Shown here in pieces: positions 59,073 to 61,033 of a stretch of 61,033 bases of DNA (within the stretch, counting starts at the first letter, position 1; each line of letters starts with the position of its first letter). A program made the translations under genes and the position numbers. The stretch is from an uncultured Elusimicrobia bacterium (lineage in GTDB: Bacteria > Elusimicrobiota > Elusimicrobia > Elusimicrobiales > UBA9959): NCBI GenBank assembly GCA_903867985.1, contig CAIPTO010000023.1:1-61033 (forward strand), written 5' to 3'. A model generated the notes under the pieces. It was not told the DNA's origin. It was given only the letters and a program-made list of their open reading frames with translations, and searched no databases.

Positions 59073-61033
59073 CTACACATGCTTTTTGGCTATTTCAAGG
59101 AGGTGTTTCTCAAATTCCGCCATATCCGCGGGGATCTCTCCGCCGCCCTGCGCGAAATCTTTGCGGCCGCCGCCGGACCCGTTTATCACTCCGGCCACGG
59201 ATTTAGCGATGGCCGAAGCGTCGGCTTTGACATCCCCGGTATGGGTGACAATGAATGAAAATTTGTCTTCCGTCCTGGAGTAGATGAAAAGCAGTGTGGA
59301 CTTAATATCTTTTTTTATCTGGTCGGATAATCCGCGCAGGGCCTTCATCTCAAGCGCCCCGGCGTCGTAAACAAGAAAACTTGAGCCTGAACCGTCAATA
59401 CCCTCGGTCAGCAGTTTGCGCCCTTCCTTGCCGGAAGCCGAGGCGTGCGCGGTTTTGGCATGACCCGACTTAAGCTCTTTTATATTCTCAAACAGCTGCT
59501 CCACGCGCGCGGGCAGGTCAGCCGGAGACGCCGAAAGCCTGGCCGCGAGAGTTTCAGTGATCTTGGCCAGGTCCGAAAGATAAGCCAGCGCGGCCGGACC
59601 GGCCACGCCTTCTATGCGGCGCACGCCTCGCGACACGGAAGAATCCTTGAGTATTTTTATCAGCATCAACTCGCCGGTACGGTCTATATGCGTACCGCCG
59701 CAGAGTTCAAGGCTGTAGCGCTCTTTGGCAGAATTCCATCCGCCCTTGTTTATAAGCACGAAGCGCGCGGGGTCCACGTATTTTTCCCCCAGCAGGGTCG
59801 TCGCCCCAAACTTGGCGGCGTCGGCCAGAGGCCGCTCGGCTTTGAGCACGAGGTAATCCGCGCGCACGGCGGCGGCGGCGATATCCTCAACCCTGGCAAG
59901 TTCTTCCTTGGTGGGCGCCTTATTTACGGTGTAGTCAAAACGGAACCTGACAGGCCCCACCTCGGAGCCCGCCTGGCGGGTGGTGTCGCCGAAGACCTGT
60001 TTTAAGGCCGCGTTTATCACATGCGTGGCCGTATGGTTGCAGGCGGTGCGATAGCGGTCCCCTGAAACGCGCGCCGTAACTTTCATGCCTTTATTGAGCG
60101 TGGCAGTGGTTTTGACATAATGGAAATAGATCTTTTCCAGCGGCTTCTGAGAATCCTTCACGACGGCGATATTTTCCCCGTTAAAAAACAGATGCCCCGT
60201 ATCGCCTGTCTGACCGCCGGACTGCGCGTAAAAAGGCGTTACATCCAGGACTGCGTAACCGTCCGCTCCGGCGGGCAGGCTTGAAACCATGTTACCCTTC
60301 ATATCCATCAGGGCTATAACAGAGGACTCCGTTTCAGTGACTTCATAACCTTTGAAAATAGTGGCCGGCAGTTTCTCTTCGGCGGTCTGAAAAACAAAAG
60401 CGTTCTGCTCTCCGGAATCCTTCCACCCTGCCTTCGCCACGCCCTGCGCGGTCAGGCGCGCTTCGTTAAAACCTTTTTCGTCAACCGGCACGCCTTTTTT
60501 AAGCGCCAGTTCGCGGGTCAGTTCAAAAGGAAAGCCATAGGTCTCGTAAAGGCTGAAGGCTTCGGCGCCGGGTATGCCGCCGGGGAATTTTTCCAGCAGA
60601 TTTGAAAGGAATCCCTCTCCGGTTTCCAAAGTTTCTATAAAACCCTGCTCCTCAAAACGCAGAGTTTCAGATATCTGCTTCGAAGCCGCCTCGACTTCAG
60701 GGTAAACTCCTCTGAAAATATCGTATACCGCCGGGGTCAGCTTGTGCAGGAAGGGCTCTTTTGCGCCCATTATGCGGCCGTAGCGGCTGGCGCGGCGTAT
60801 AAGTCGGCGCAGCACATAACCGCGTCCCTCATTCGACGGAATAACGCCCTCTGAGATAAGAAAAGAAGAGGCGCGCAGGTGTTCACTTATTATGCGGAAA
60901 GCGGAGGCGGCCTCCGCGGAAGAGCCGTATTCGGCTTTAAGCAGTTTCTCGGCGGCCGAAATTATGGGATAGAAAAGAGAGGTTTCAAAAGGAGATTCTT
61001 TTCCCTCCACGACAAAGGTCAGCCGCTCAAGGC
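59073..61033 (-). CDS. alaS: Alanyl-tRNA synthetase, C-terminal part (cut by window end)
   Basis: The last 653 residues or so of AlaS; the frame continues past 61033 without a stop, starting LERLTFVVEGKESPF. It covers the end of the catalytic domain (ISEHLRASSFLISEGVIPSNEGRGYVLRRLIRRASRYG), the editing domain (CNHTATHVINAALKQVFG with the HxxxH zinc motif, and LCGGTHIDRTGELMLIKI with C...H), and the C-Ala domain ending in GRKDFAQGGGEIPADM. Essential, charges tRNA-Ala. A four-helix-bundle remnant directly follows the stop. Confidence 0.97.
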   Translation of the reverse strand, partial: LERLTFVVEGKESPFETSLFYPIISAAEKLLKAEYGSSAEAASAFRIISEHLRASSFLISEGVIPSNEGRGYVLRRLIRRASRYGRIMGAKEPFLHKLTPAVYDIFRGVYPEVEAASKQISETLRFEEQGFIETLETGEGFLSNLLEKFPGGIPGAEAFSLYETYGFPFELTRELALKKGVPVDEKGFNEARLTAQGVAKAGWKDSGEQNAFVFQTAEEKLPATIFKGYEVTETESSVIALMDMKGNMVSSLPAGADGYAVLDVTPFYAQSGGQTGDTGHLFFNGENIAVVKDSQKPLEKIYFHYVKTTATLNKGMKVTARVSGDRYRTACNHTATHVINAALKQVFGDTTRQAGSEVGPVRFRFDYTVNKAPTKEELARVEDIAAAAVRADYLVLKAERPLADAAKFGATTLLGEKYVDPARFVLINKGGWNSAKERYSLELCGGTHIDRTGELMLIKILKDSSVSRGVRRIEGVAGPAALAYLSDLAKITETLAARLSASPADLPARVEQLFENIKELKSGHAKTAHASASGKEGRKLLTEGIDGSGSSFLVYDAGALEMKALRGLSDQIKKDIKSTLLFIYSRTEDKFSFIVTHTGDVKADASAIAKSVAGVINGSGGGRKDFAQGGGEIPADMAEFEKHLLEIAKKHV

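Overview
The window comes from a diderm (Gram-negative-type) bacterium of moderately high GC. Signal peptides, lipoboxes, beta-barrels ending in Phe, a PorV-like barrel and a sorting-domain-like C-terminus show an outer membrane. The mix of a very long GDGSGL-repeat surface protein, PorV-like and sorting-domain-like proteins, secreted papain- and deiminase-type enzymes and a flavin module resembles Elusimicrobiota or a similar poorly cultured phylum. That placement is inference; no rRNA is present. There is no CRISPR array, no intact transposase and no prophage. Several families of short palindromic repeats fill the intergenic spaces.

Layout. 0.2-12.2 kb: a lipoprotein peptidyl-prolyl isomerase, then an apparent synthase-dependent exopolysaccharide cluster. 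It has a CheY-like receiver, a membrane-anchored HEAT-repeat protein, a processive GT2 synthase, an LtaS-type phosphotransferase and a secreted TIM-barrel hydrolase-like protein on +, facing a TPR/beta-barrel exporter on -. Next to it is a second LtaS-like enzyme paired with a GAF/HD-GYP cyclic-di-GMP phosphodiesterase. 12.3-18.5 kb: DNA maintenance and housekeeping (SRAP, DEDDh exonuclease, DinB, RadC), small redox/VOC enzymes, and a TPR plus CsgG-like lipoprotein pair. 18.7-29.8 kb: poorly known proteins, TatD, a secreted deiminase bracketed by inverted repeats, a papain-like protease, a PfkB kinase, a small ATPase, and a secreted protein with a caspase/gingipain-like His/Cys arrangement. 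29.9-41.4 kb: a same-strand recombination block (AddB-like nuclease, candidate structured RNA, RecQ, RhuM-Doc, AddA-like helicase-nuclease, RmuC). 41.6-44 kb: polysaccharide deacetylase, HEPN/MNT toxin-antitoxin pair, secreted coiled-coil protein. 44.2-51.1 kb: three-gene surface operon (sorting-domain-like protein, PorV-like barrel, 1763-residue repeat protein). 51.5-58.5 kb: flavin-linked envelope redox operon (SDR, NusG-II protein, Gx/EcfT-like transporter, membrane protein, barrel, ApbE, FMN-binding protein). 58.5-61 kb: tRNA-Arg(CCG) with a partial 3' duplicate, a four-helix-bundle gene remnant and the C-terminal part of AlaS, cut by the window end.

The most interesting items are the exopolysaccharide cluster, a roughly 450-nt GC-rich candidate noncoding RNA with a near-consensus promoter and an intrinsic terminator between addB and recQ, the giant surface protein with its putative export partners, the flavin module, and the repeat families with conserved ends. 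All functions are inferred from motifs read by eye; no database search was run.
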